Shown here piece by piece: positions 53,101 through 62,963 of a stretch of DNA of 64,000 nt. A program made the position numbers and the translations under genes. Source of the stretch: Paulinella micropora (Eukaryota; Cercozoa; Imbricatea; Euglyphida); the NCBI GenBank assembly GCA_009731375.1, contig BJOX01000366.1, positions 488,706-552,705 on the forward strand, given 5' to 3'. The notes under the pieces are model-generated. The model worked only from the letters and a program-made list of their open reading frames with translations. It made no database searches and was not told where the DNA came from. Numbering within the stretch: the stretch's first letter is position 1; every line of letters begins with the position of its first letter.

Positions 53101-55593
53101 GATAATGTCATCGATATAGCAAAATGCATATTCTCCCGCCTTCTGTCCCCGCCTTCTCATAAAGCCACCGTCAGACAAATCATCGTACTGACTGCTCAAC
53201 ATCTTCTGCATCGCCTTCTGGAAAAGTCCTGGGGCTTGCTTGAGGCCCATCGGAAGCACTTTCCATTGGTATATTTCCATACCCACCACAAACGCCGTCA
53301 GCCATCTGGACTTTTCCTCCAGTGGTATCTGCCAGAAGCCATTCTTAAGGTCAATGACCGAATAGAATTTTGCATTCCGCAGTACTCTCCTTCCTTCTTC
53401 TAATGTCGGGAGAGGATTTCTCTCTTCCTCCAGCACCTTGTTAACACGAGCATAGTTAACTGTCAGGCGCCATTCTCCTCCTGGCTTCGGCACTATTCTC
53501 GGTTGTGAGACTATTGGAGATGTTGATCTCTCAATAAAGTCCTCATTGAGCAGCTGTCTTGCTAGCTCCTCCGCTATCTTCGCCTCATGTATACTCAAAT
53601 TCGCCCTTCGTGGTGCCGGTGACGGCTCCGCACCCGGTATTTTGTAAATAACCGCAGTGAAATCTTCAGGCTTGACACCACCTGCATGTGGAGGGTCAAA
53701 AATTTCCTTGTTCGCCTCTAATTTGGCTTTTAAAAGCTCCTTCTCCTTCTCCGTGCCTACTCCTTCTTCCAATATTTTCCGCGCCGCCTCTTGAAAATCT
53801 TCATCAGACATCTGCTTATGCTGCTTGAGGGGTTCTCTGTCCTCCTCCAAGCCTAAGTCCTCTTCCGAGACATCATCTAGGCCCGTCTTTTCATACGTGA
53901 CCGTGTCCGGCTCATCATCTTTACCGAGCTCCACCAGCATGTCAATGAGTCTCGCGTATTGCAAAGGAGCTTTACGGGTGTAAAAACCATCAAAGCATGT
54001 GAATGCTTGCGGTATCAATTTCAACTTGTCGAGGTCTCTGAGCTTCCGCTTGTATGCACTGCTCTGCTCACGAGTTCCCATACGACAAGCCACCACTAGC
54101 TGTTGCTTGCGAGAGGGTACCGGTATAGGATGATCAATAAGCCGGTCCCTTATTTCCTGCGCCCATATCGCCTTCTCATTATATGGCAGGATAATAGTAT
54201 ACGGCTTATTATTTTCGAATAAAGTCCGTAAGCATTTCTTCACTTCAGACAGTGAACGCGGCCACGTGGGCTCGTCACCCCAGAAATCAGTAATAAAACT
54301 TTTAATAGTTTCTGGTGGAGTATCCGGGATTCGCCCCGTTCTCCTTGGTACAAACGCCTCCCTTTTTTCTTCTCCTACTTTCGCATGGAAACAGTATCCG
54401 TTAGTAATATGGACATCTGTTCCTACTCCTTCCGCGAATCTCGCCAACGACGGGCTTCTTTGTGCGACACATATAATCTCCTCCTTTCGCTTCTCGATTA
54501 AGTCATCAATAGACTTTTTGTCCCAATGGCATGTCGGAACTGTGACAGTGCACACTTGGGATTCCCAATTGTCGGTCCAGGACAGTTCATCCGGTCTTAC
54601 GACATGGGGGTGAACGTACACCTCAAGTGCCTCATGTGCGATGGCCATCTTTTTGTGATCCGTCGCTAGACTCAGCTCATAAGCCTCATAAGAGTCAGTA
54701 GCGTTGAAGGGATCAATATCGTTCTCTTCTCCTCTTTTTACTCCATATATCACTCGCCGTGCGGCGCAATCAATCACAGCCCCCATCGTAGCCAATTGGT
54801 CATACGATAGTAATATTGACCCGTGGTAACCGGGGACGACATAGAGGTCCATACGGTATACTCGTGCGGATTTCAATTTAAAGGTCAGTGTGATGATTCC
54901 CGTGATATCCGTCCGGCTGCTCACTCCTTTGAGAGTGCCCGTTGACTTTTTCATATTTCCGTCCACCCAGTCCCGGTATCGATTAAAAAACTTCCTGCCG
55001 ACAATATTAATATTCGCCATCGTATCATTACCAACTTTTAATATTGTCTTCAATGTTTCACAATAAAGTTCCGTATAACACAGAGCATCGGGCCTGTGTA
55101 TATTGGCTGCGAGAACAAGAACTTTACGTTCCAAATTTTGGAGTCTTGTCTCTAAGTTTTTCAACTCCTCCTTCTTCTCCTCCTGCTTCACCTCATTAAC
55201 ATTTTTATTATTCTGCGGTACTGGTGCGTTTACTATTTGAGCGACATTGTCTTGTGGTACTTGAGTACACACATTGTCTTTTTGCTCGCCACCCGCCGCG
55301 ACCGTAGACATTGAGTCTGTTCGTGGTTGTTTGCTTGGCCGAGGCGATACGTCTGCCATTGGCCTCCTCGCCTCCATCGCAAGTCTCGCCTTCCTATTTG
55401 CATCAGTTATCATTGGTAACCGTGCTGTATGAACGGGTATGAGACTACCTTGGGGCTGCAGTCTCTGTGTACCCACATCTTTGTTTTCACATAGAGGAAG
55501 CGTTGGCCCAGTCTGCACAACAGCATTAGAAAGCACTGTGACTTTAGGGTTAAACTTCACAGTCTTCTCCTTCCTCTCTTCTTCCCCCTCCAG
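50194..55593 (-). CDS. pol: Element B Pol, frameshifted near the C terminus
   Basis: Same domain order as Pol A and closely similar throughout: D-T-M protease-like site, RT with Y-I-D-D, RNase H D-T-D-A-S, HHCC and D-D-35-E integrase, and W-K-G-P-Y. The frame is open from the gag stop (55594) with no ATG near its start; the first Met lies about 60 codons in, which argues for expression as a Gag-Pol fusion. Compared with A, two bases are missing near 50200, giving an early TGA at 50194-50196 and removing about 130 residues of the C-terminal extension. All catalytic domains are upstream of the break, so partial function is conceivable. Confidence 0.85.
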   Translation of the reverse strand: MEGEEERKEKTVKFNPKVTVLSNAVVQTGPTLPLCENKDVGTQRLQPQGSLIPVHTARLPMITDANRKARLAMEARRPMADVSPRPSKQPRTDSMSTVAAGGEQKDNVCTQVPQDNVAQIVNAPVPQNNKNVNEVKQEEKKEELKNLETRLQNLERKVLVLAANIHRPDALCYTELYCETLKTILKVGNDTMANINIVGRKFFNRYRDWVDGNMKKSTGTLKGVSSRTDITGIITLTFKLKSARVYRMDLYVVPGYHGSILLSYDQLATMGAVIDCAARRVIYGVKRGEENDIDPFNATDSYEAYELSLATDHKKMAIAHEALEVYVHPHVVRPDELSWTDNWESQVCTVTVPTCHWDKKSIDDLIEKRKEEIICVAQRSPSLARFAEGVGTDVHITNGYCFHAKVGEEKREAFVPRRTGRIPDTPPETIKSFITDFWGDEPTWPRSLSEVKKCLRTLFENNKPYTIILPYNEKAIWAQEIRDRLIDHPIPVPSRKQQLVVACRMGTREQSSAYKRKLRDLDKLKLIPQAFTCFDGFYTRKAPLQYARLIDMLVELGKDDEPDTVTYEKTGLDDVSEEDLGLEEDREPLKQHKQMSDEDFQEAARKILEEGVGTEKEKELLKAKLEANKEIFDPPHAGGVKPEDFTAVIYKIPGAEPSPAPRRANLSIHEAKIAEELARQLLNEDFIERSTSPIVSQPRIVPKPGGEWRLTVNYARVNKVLEEERNPLPTLEEGRRVLRNAKFYSVIDLKNGFWQIPLEEKSRWLTAFVVGMEIYQWKVLPMGLKQAPGLFQKAMQKMLSSQYDDLSDGGFMRRRGQKAGEYAFCYIDDIIVYSNTMEEHIDHLSDIFRRIGAFGLKCNLKKCQLAKTSVTYLGYEISHNRVSISKEKREEIMNRPIPKNRTELHSFLAMAQYYSQFIPDWGATRAKVEKMIDFGDFEKWDEEALQAFHALKDLIYKDPKDGGLVLTMPDFTKQFVVDTDASKFAIGAVLQQEDEEKKLRPIMFISRKLCAAERNYCTRQREALAVVWALKRLREYLWGGPQFTVRTDHHNLLWLMNHEQTGRLARWQAFLSCFDFTMVHLPGKRNVVADSLSRLEFNSEVSALVSTVEMEDLSTDKVYEVSHIEAMEMASGVRYDRTGLRYSPQGPDHGICCELHTQEDAEWSYEVYENAKANIREEEETQEVYAEPPQERRSDLDDDPERIGVRLEDGTIHIASPTAWRQQQAQDPEFKELIQLYQNPDELRMTKAIKDQMKEMGWRDGLLWYKGLHGRYASQPDKWTLWVPESLRRFIFVAAHNCPLLAHPGRQRTHMFVARRFWWKKMKEEIDQAVDACIPCKINKTPLKANFGLIGEFPLHAGMFEFIHIDHVGPFPESKDGYKYLLTAIDRATNYVWIIPVKDVTGKTTAEALIDRIISQIGVPRKICSDRGSDFNNEVIDKLSKYYGMKWQYVTAYNPRANGKIERVHRPLKASLKMYCTKKENQRAWVEAAPSFAFAMNCLPSTALGGSKSSISPYQLVYGREPDIPTSLLHPKDTWADADELFGMRLRVKMEAEQIVRAHREAERRKTDAEGVRQAHLDQIKFQVGDIVLLYHPQVPKGVSSKLFTHWKGPYQIMEQTGPLNYKIRGRGKVQIVNVRRLIKYDPFLLEDESVEEALKRMKDDFKEVPPIHKEAGIDQDDAYRAPIAEKEESEVDSKEKTDRISAVGTQSKSPREHSGKKEKITEAQLRRARNDLINDQPRKAMRSMRSKDVHQEEEGTDTDPNAGNVEIVHERWKEGDAIATIAWVKDAFYLMRPAEQCR

Positions 55594-55596
55594 TCA
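55591..55596 (-). promoter_or_regulatory. Candidate readthrough site, UGA-CUG
   Basis: The gag stop TGA is followed by CTG; C after UGA is the leakiest base in general. The downstream frame encodes K-T-V-K-F-N-P-K-V-T-V, matching K-T-V-L-F-N-P-T-V-T-V after the stop in element A. Confidence 0.6.
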
Positions 55597-58290
55597 TTCC
55601 ACCACCTCGAAACGATTACCTTGAGTAGTGTCCGGGTAGGATGACGTATCGGTCTCCGAGGCAGTGTTGTAGGCCTGAGCTCGACCGAAATTTGGGTTGG
55701 AGCTTGCCCACGAGCCTCCTCCTCCTCTGGGTGGGGGGGCTGGAGCTCGAACAGCTCTCCCTCCATAAGGGGTATATCCCCGACCTCCTCCTCTTCCTCT
55801 CTGAGGGGTTCCCTGCCACCTCGAGGCTCCTCTCCATGTTCCTCGTCCTCGTCCTCCTCCTCCTCCTCCTCCTCCTCCTCCTCCTCCTGCTCCTCCTCCT
55901 CGTCCTCTTTGAGAGGCCTTTAAGTTCTTTTGTCTCTCCCTTTCCTCCTTCTTCTCCTTCATCCTCTTCATGTAGGTAATGATTGCCTCTCGTAACTCCT
56001 CATCATCACACATATTGGCATACCAACCTTCGTTCACAGCGGCAATCTGAAGCATATTGAAAAGGCCCGGTTCCTTGCCTTCCGTCCTGCTCAGAAAATT
56101 TGCCCTTGCTGTTGGGTTCTGCCTATCATGATTGAAAGAGCAGTCTCTGTTCTCCATCTGTGCCTTACACTGCAAGCCCGCGAACCACCTCCAACATGCG
56201 GTCTTCAGGTCTGGCTCTCTCTGTCTCTTCCAACCGGCAACTCTGTTTGTGTACGTGGCTTGTGCGCCAACAGGTACACCGCCTGCCTGTGCCGTATGTG
56301 CCTCCGTGAGCGAGTCCATGTTTGAGCATGCACTCATCACTTCTTGAAACAGTGCTGACGGAGCAACGCTTTGAACCGTATTTTCGAACACGTGTGTCTC
56401 GAGGAAGTTCTTGGACTTCACTGAGCTAAACGTCGAGCATTGTTGTATGAGCTGAGTAAGCTTACTCGGGTTAACTGTGTGTAACGCCGAAAAGAAATAG
56501 AGGATGATCGACTTGCGGCCATAGAATAGCCCATAGGAGGAAACTACCTCCGTAAGGGTCGCCGCCAAGCCAACAGCACTCCTCAAACTCATCGCCACTG
56601 TCTCAAAGATTTCAAATCCTATGAGAGTACCAGTGCAGAGATGCTGGTATCCATGAGATTGAAAATATGAAATGAGTGTGGCCACCGCCAGTTCACACTG
56701 AGCGTCTAGGCCTGTTGCATTGTTTCTCTTAATCTCCTCCTTCTTTCTCAAAAACTTGTACTGTGTCAGATCAAATCCCTCCGAGACTAGAGATTGGTCA
56801 AAAACAGTAACAAGGGCCTCGTATTCCTGCGTTTCGTCGCAAGGAAAAGCCTTCATGCAGGCATTGATCTCTTTGAGCTTGCTCAAAAGCGAAGCATCAG
56901 AGTCTTTGTCTGAGCTCGTCTTGGCATATAGCATGAGACTTGCCACTCCTCCTTTCTTCCCCTTGAAGGCATTTATGATGTTCTGTCTGTCCTTCTTCTC
57001 CGTGTTTGTGACCACCACCGTAGTTGAGCCCGAGGGTGCAGGGGCTGGTGGGGCAGGAGCTGGTGGGGTCAAATATGTCGGAGGGTGTGTCTTTGCACCA
57101 CTCACTTTTGCTTTCATTCTTTCCAGTCTCATCGTCTTCTCGAACTCCTCATTCTCTTTCGCCTTCTTCTTCTCAGATATCACCAGCTTTTGAGCATGAG
57201 TGATAAAGGCCACCAATTCAGAAGCAGATCTGAGAAAATTATATTTCTCCACATATTGGTCAACACCTGCTTTGTTGGCGACCGGTGGTGCGTTACTAAG
57301 TGATTTAAGGACAGAGTGATCCTTGGTAGGAATCCATCTCTTCCATGCCTCCTTGTGCAGTAACGCACCCATCAACAGTCTGATCTTGGTCAGAACTCTG
57401 TCGGTCTTCTCTAACTCATCAATCACAGGATGAGTTTCTCCTGCTGCCTTAATGCTTTTTTCCATCTCTGCCTTCCCCTCCTCCAAGGCCTTTATTTCCA
57501 TTGTAAAAAAATGAAATATGCCACTCGAGTTTTTCGAACCCAGATTGGTCTTCATTTTTGTTACATCGACTGCCTCCTGACCAGTCGCGAGGAATCTGGC
57601 CGTTGCTCTTGGGTTTGTGTACTGGAGGTAACCCTCACATCGTGGGCCGTATGTACGTTCCCAAATCAGGGTTTGAGTGTACACCCCAAAGATAGCATCG
57701 AGTAATTCAAGGTGGGTGTGTGTGTCCCCAAACTTGATATGCTGTATCTTCTTTCTCTCTTCTGGATCAGAGACCAGTTTGCAGAGGAGCTGTGCTGTGT
57801 TTGATAATAGTATATAGACATCCTTTTTAGCACGACTTTTCTCTCTTCTTTGATCCTGAGGGATCCACACATAGGTGTCCTTCTCTACCCCCATCTTGTT
57901 ATCAAACTCTTCTTTAGTGAGGTCATAGTGGTCTTGCACCCACTGTTGTTCCTCCACTGTGATCTCCTCTCCATCACTATGAATCAAGTCGATCATTTTT
58001 CGTCCTCCTCCTCCCGTGTAGGCAGGTGGTAAGGGATTACCATATGCTCCTCCTCCTCCCGTCTCTTCTTGTTCAAATCCTCCTTCATCTTCGTCTCCTC
58101 CATATCTTCCTTCATCATCCCAGCCCTCTTCTACTCCTCCTCCTACTCCTTCATCTCCTCCTCCTCCTTCATTCAATCCTCCTCCTCCTCCTTCATTCAA
58201 TCCTCTTCCTCCTCCTCCTCCTGCTTCTTCTTCTTCTCTTCTTTGATCTGCCTCCGAGAATTCACTCACTTCGGCGGTCTCTGTCGACAT
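55594..58290 (-). CDS. gag: Element B Gag, 898 aa, CCCH finger and RGG tail
   Basis: ATG at 58290, TGA at 55596-55594. The N terminus is acidic and glycine-rich (G-L-N-E-G-G-G repeat), followed by the capsid-like region shared with C and more distantly with A, and a Pro/Ala linker. Then comes C699-x8-C708-x8-C717-x3-H721, a CCCH finger with a shorter second spacing than in A. The C terminus is glycine/arginine-rich, with a run of glycines encoded by (CCT)n-type sequence near 55850-55900. Role as for Gag A. No frame defect seen. Confidence 0.85.
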   Translation of the reverse strand: MSTETAEVSEFSEADQRREEEEAGGGGGRGLNEGGGGGLNEGGGGDEGVGGGVEEGWDDEGRYGGDEDEGGFEQEETGGGGAYGNPLPPAYTGGGGRKMIDLIHSDGEEITVEEQQWVQDHYDLTKEEFDNKMGVEKDTYVWIPQDQRREKSRAKKDVYILLSNTAQLLCKLVSDPEERKKIQHIKFGDTHTHLELLDAIFGVYTQTLIWERTYGPRCEGYLQYTNPRATARFLATGQEAVDVTKMKTNLGSKNSSGIFHFFTMEIKALEEGKAEMEKSIKAAGETHPVIDELEKTDRVLTKIRLLMGALLHKEAWKRWIPTKDHSVLKSLSNAPPVANKAGVDQYVEKYNFLRSASELVAFITHAQKLVISEKKKAKENEEFEKTMRLERMKAKVSGAKTHPPTYLTPPAPAPPAPAPSGSTTVVVTNTEKKDRQNIINAFKGKKGGVASLMLYAKTSSDKDSDASLLSKLKEINACMKAFPCDETQEYEALVTVFDQSLVSEGFDLTQYKFLRKKEEIKRNNATGLDAQCELAVATLISYFQSHGYQHLCTGTLIGFEIFETVAMSLRSAVGLAATLTEVVSSYGLFYGRKSIILYFFSALHTVNPSKLTQLIQQCSTFSSVKSKNFLETHVFENTVQSVAPSALFQEVMSACSNMDSLTEAHTAQAGGVPVGAQATYTNRVAGWKRQREPDLKTACWRWFAGLQCKAQMENRDCSFNHDRQNPTARANFLSRTEGKEPGLFNMLQIAAVNEGWYANMCDDEELREAIITYMKRMKEKKEERERQKNLKASQRGRGGGAGGGGGGGGGGGGRGRGTWRGASRWQGTPQRGRGGGRGYTPYGGRAVRAPAPPPRGGGGSWASSNPNFGRAQAYNTASETDTSSYPDTTQGNRFEVVE

Positions 58291-59124
58291 GATGTCGTAG
58301 TAGTGATCAACAGGAGGACAGTGTCAGCTCCTATGTTTGGTTTTTGTTCGTTTGTGTTCTGTTCCTCCTTCAGTCGATTGACTAGTGAAGAGAGAAACTA
58401 ATAGAGAGGGTAAGATAAGATTCCCTGTCCTCTATGAAACATTGTTTGTATGTTTGTTTTTGTTTGAGAAAAATAGTCTTTGAGACTTTCTTCGATTTCT
58501 TGTTCTCCTTACTCAGATTACTTTCTCCTCCTTCTTTTCTATATTGACAATATCTAGTATGAGTTNNNNNNNNNNCTAGTATGAGGCACTTGGACCTACA
58601 CACAGATAGTAATAGAGAAGCTAGAAAAGCTCTCCTTGAGAANNNNNNNNNNTCTTGAGAAGTCGACAGTTGGTCGGATAGGTTCTCAGACCTACCTTTA
58701 GAAAACGATCAGAGAGTTGCAAAAATACTCTGACGTATGTGGGAGATAATGCCGCAGATAAATACACAAACTAGAAGGGTAGAGTGTTGTGCTCCTGTCC
58801 CTATGATTGTTTGTGTTTTGTGTGTGTTCCTTCACTCTTCTGTCCACCTCCTTCTCCTTAGTCTCTGTGTGAGAACAGCAAGAACGACAGAGAGTTTGTA
58901 TCTGATGTCTCCTTGTGAGCACACAGATACTGATTGGGCTAGAGGGTACGAGACACCTGCTTGAGACCAATCAAATTATTTGTTTTGTGAAAGAGTTATG
59001 AGGGAGCTGTGTTGGAGTATTTGTTTTCGTCTGACGTCCCCGTGTGAGACAGGTCAGTGAAAATTCACTCTGTTGCCTGTGTGGCAAAGCAGAAAGAAAT
59101 CACCCTAGTGATGTGGACTCCAAA
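58291..59124 (-). other. Element B leader with two 10-N gaps
   Basis: Leader matching that of C. Ten-N gaps at 58566-58575 and 58643-58652 are each flanked by the same few bases (CTAGTATGAG; CTTGAGAA) that occur once in C, so they are unmerged contig overlaps rather than missing DNA. A primer-site-like TGGAGTCCACATCAC (minus strand) adjoins the LTR. Confidence 0.7.
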
Positions 59125-59361
59125 TGTAATGCCCCCAACGATAGCTCGTAAAAAGTCGGTAATACAACCAAACACAGTCCTCAAGAATGAGAATGATGTC
59201 TCGTTGTATTAGCTCAGTGAAGCCAAAAAGGAAAACGGCAACAGACCAGGAATAAAATGGCATCAGGTCCAATCCGGACATATAATACTGAAAAACAAGT
59301 TGGTGCACCTGTCACCAGGAAAAGGTATTTTTTACCGGCTATCCGGGGGGTGATGCCTACA
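59125..59361 (-). repeat. Element B 5' LTR, 237 bp
   Basis: Minus strand starts TGTAGGCATCACC and ends GGGGGCATTACA. CCCC follows on the plus strand (59362-59365), matching the C-run before 48963. Confidence 0.85.
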
Positions 59362-59510
59362 CCCCTACATTTTGTAAGTGACTCCTTTTATGACAGGTGA
59401 CCCTTACAAAATGTAAGGATAACTTATATGATAGATTACCCTTACATGTTGTAAGGACATGTATTATAAAAAACACTTGTCATGTAAGGGGGGGCAGGAG
59501 TGTTTTTGTA
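59362..59510. repeat. Palindrome array, continuation after element B
   Basis: Further CTTACAAAATGTAAG-type palindromes with diverged spacers, fading by about 59510. Confidence 0.75.
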
Positions 59511-59570
59511 AGGATCCAATCGCCAATCAAAAAGCAGAAATGCTAGGCACCCGTTTTTTACACGTCACTT

Positions 59571-59935
<365 letters not shown>

Positions 59936-60395
59936 ATTTCACTCGAATTATACCGTGGCAAGGATTTCAGCAGATTGGTCGGAGTCATGCCGGATTCATT
60001 AATAATAAACCTAATGTTTACCTGTTCATGATGTATTTATATTAATATTAATGCTTATTCCTGCACTTGGGAAAAAAAAACTATAATATTAATATTCCTA
60101 TGTATCAATATTCTTTATTACAATATGTCATCGATGTCACTTTTTCTGTAATATTAGATAATAGTAATTATGACTTGAATATTAATAATGTATGTTGCTG
60201 ATGTTGTTTTCATTATTAATAATAACATGTTGAAGGAATGCTTCCTTGTAATCAAACTTGAACTTGATATTATATACTATAATAATATTTACATAGAAAT
60301 ACAATATGAATGATTTTTTGTGTGTTTTTTTTGCCACATTAATAACGAATTTGAATCATAAAAAACTCTTGCTTTTCTCAATTTATTAATTTTTC
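59936..60395. other. AT-rich DNA, no gene seen
   Basis: Short open frames only, with several AATATTAATA-type patches. Confidence 0.5.
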
Positions 60396-60409
60396 CAATT
60401 GGAATGCAT

Positions 60410-60442
60410 GCACACACACACACACACTCGTCCTCTCTTCCT

Positions 60443-60492
<50 letters not shown>

Positions 60493-60564
60493 AACACACA
60501 CACACACACACACTCTCTCTCTCTCTCTCTCTCTCTTTTTGTTTGTTTGTTTGTTTGTTTCAGG

Positions 60565-60603
<39 letters not shown>

Positions 60604-60637
60604 TTTTTGTTTGTTTGTTTGTTTGTTTGTCTCATGT

Positions 60638-60681
<44 letters not shown>

Positions 60682-61076
60682 TTTTTATTTTAAGTATTTA
60701 CGTTTTTATTTATTCACATGCACATACATACATACATATGTACATATGTACATACATACATACATACGATAAATACAGGCTACTACTACTACTACTACTA
60801 CTACTCTTTTTATCTTATGTACTTACGTATTGATTTATTCACATACATTCATACATACATGAATACATACATGCATACATACATACATACATACAATACA
60901 ATAAAAACAAACATACACACATACACACACGCCCTCTCTCTACCTACCTACACACCTGCCTTCTCTCTACCTACCTACCTTCTCTCTACCTACCTACCTA
61001 CCTACCTACGTATCTACCTACGTACCTATCCTATCCTATCCTATCTATCTACCTATCTATCTACCTATCTATCTAC

Positions 61077-61134
<58 letters not shown>

Positions 61135-61166
61135 GTCTGTCTATCCATCTACCTACCTACCTACCC

Positions 61167-61235
<69 letters not shown>

Positions 61236-61353
61236 ACACACATACACACACACGCCTTCTCTCTACCTAGCTACACACCTTCCTTCTCTCTACCTACGTA
61301 CCTACCTACGTACCTACCTACGTACCTATCCTATCCTATCCTATCCTACCTAC

Positions 61354-61403
<50 letters not shown>

Positions 61404-61424
61404 CTCTCACTCTCTCTCTCTATA

Positions 61425-61458
<34 letters not shown>

Positions 61459-61475
61459 CCTACCTACCTACCTAC

Positions 61476-61548
<73 letters not shown>

Positions 61549-61671
61549 GCATACACACACACGCCTTCTCTCTACCTAGGTACGCACCTTCCTTCTCTCT
61601 ACTACGTACCTACCTACGTACCTATCCTATCCTATCCTAATAGTATCCTTTCCTTTCCTATCCTATCCTAC

Positions 61672-61743
<72 letters not shown>

Positions 61744-61759
61744 ATACCTACCTATCTAC

Positions 61760-61852
<93 letters not shown>

Positions 61853-61855
61853 CAT
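60410..61855. repeat. Mixed microsatellite block (CA, CT, TAC, TATC, CCTA)
   Basis: CA and CT dinucleotides, two (CTA)n arrays each preceded by GTTT repeats (60537-60680), ATAC, then long TATC, TACC and TATCC arrays. A module CACACACGCCTTCTCTCTAC + CTA followed by TACGTACCTA and CCTATCCTAT recurs three times (near 60925, 61250 and 61557), so the region grew by segmental duplication as well as slippage. Confidence 0.85.
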
Positions 61856-62050
61856 CATAGCCGTCCAGTGTTGCATAGCCCGGGCTAGGTCCCTGCGGGG
61901 TTTAGGCCTCATACAATGTCATCATTGTAGCTTGCGCAAGCTTACGGTGCTCAAAACACTTGGACTAACGGCTTGAACGGCTTCCTTTTCTTTCTCTTCT
62001 TCCTTGTCCTCCTCAAGACCCCACTCTCCATTTTGCCTTTTTCTTCAAAC
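61856..62050. repeat. Direct repeat of ~190 bp, copy 1
   Basis: Starts CATAGCCGTCCAGTGTTGCA. Contains the palindromes AGCCCGGGCT and AGCTTGCGCAAGCT. Matches 62360-62545 with small indels. Confidence 0.8.
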
Positions 62051-62359
62051 CCCTTAGAGAAGATTTTGCTCATGTCCACCCTTACGAAGATCCTTCGAGC
62101 CTCCTCGAAAAGAAGAGTCCAAAAGTGCACGTCCATCTGGACTATAAGTCACAACCCGGCATTGTCAACCCGGATTCCACCCACAGTGTTGACGCCGAGA
62201 CATACTCTCATTTCGTCCAAGAAGTGCCCCGAAAGAACCAATCGAAAGAAGAAAGCACCTGATTTTGCCATCAACACCAAGCGTATGGAAAGACATTGAA
62301 GAAGAACTCCAATCCGCCCTCCCTCTCATCCTCCCCTTATCTCTCATCCTGCATTCCGT

Positions 62360-62545
62360 CATAGCCGTCCAGTGTTGCATAGCCCGGGCTAGGTCCCTTC
62401 GGGGGTTTAGGCCTTTACACAATGTCATCATTGTAGCTTGCGCAAGCTTACGGTGCTCAAAACACTTGGACTAACGGCTTCCTTTTCTTTCTCTTCTTCC
62501 TTATCCTCCCACTCTCCATTCCTAGATTGCCTTTTTCTTCAACGT
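62360..62545. repeat. Direct repeat of ~190 bp, copy 2
   Basis: Second copy, about 500 bp downstream. On the minus strand both encode a Lys/Arg-rich peptide ending K-P-L-V-Q-V-F and a stop, which may mark the end of an unrecognised element gene. The 310 bp between the copies shows no clear domain. Confidence 0.75.
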
Positions 62546-62699
62546 CCTTCCCTCTTCTTTTTCCAGAACACAGTCTACCCGTGATTCCCATCCCGGACAC
62601 ATGCACAGTACACAAATTATTGTTTGATGTGAAACTGCGTTCCTTTGCAAGGACTACATTCCTTTGCGACATCTCATCTATCTACCTTCCTACCTTCCT

Positions 62700-62705
62700 A
62701 CCTGC

Positions 62706-62784
<79 letters not shown>

Positions 62785-62785
62785 C
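62700..62785. repeat. (TATC)n array
   Basis: About 20 TATC units. Confidence 0.95.
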
Positions 62786-62940
62786 CAACAGGATTTCGGA
62801 TATTGTGAAAAATATTGAGAAGTTCAACACCATCTTTCAACATCTCTCATCACCCCCTCGAATTTTTCTCCGGGATTTCCCGAGCCTCAGATATCATTAC
62901 AATCTGAATTGAAATAAAGGAATCTGTATGAATTGCATAC

Positions 62941-62963
62941 AAAAAAAAAAAAAAAAAAAAAAG
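62941..62963. repeat. A homopolymer at the Copia fragment break
   Basis: A run of A exactly where the reverse-transcriptase coding stops. It could be the poly-A tail of something inserted there or a slippage tract. Confidence 0.8.

Larger units (their letters stand above)
48963..59361 (-). mobile_element. Element B: Ty3-type LTR retrotransposon
   Basis: A 10.4-kb element on the minus strand. LTRs are at both ends (3' LTR partly in a gap), with intact gag, a pol frame broken only near its end, and CCCC flanking both sides as a likely 4-bp target duplication. It shares architecture with A but belongs to a distinct subgroup together with C: Gag N termini of B and C are almost identical, while A is clearly diverged. 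Three gaps interrupt it. Confidence 0.85.

Noticed and set aside
44257-57872. Mirror-image small ORFs near 43.8-45.4 kb and 56.7-58.3 kb
   Set aside because: They are antisense or out-of-frame shadows of the gag genes of elements C and B.
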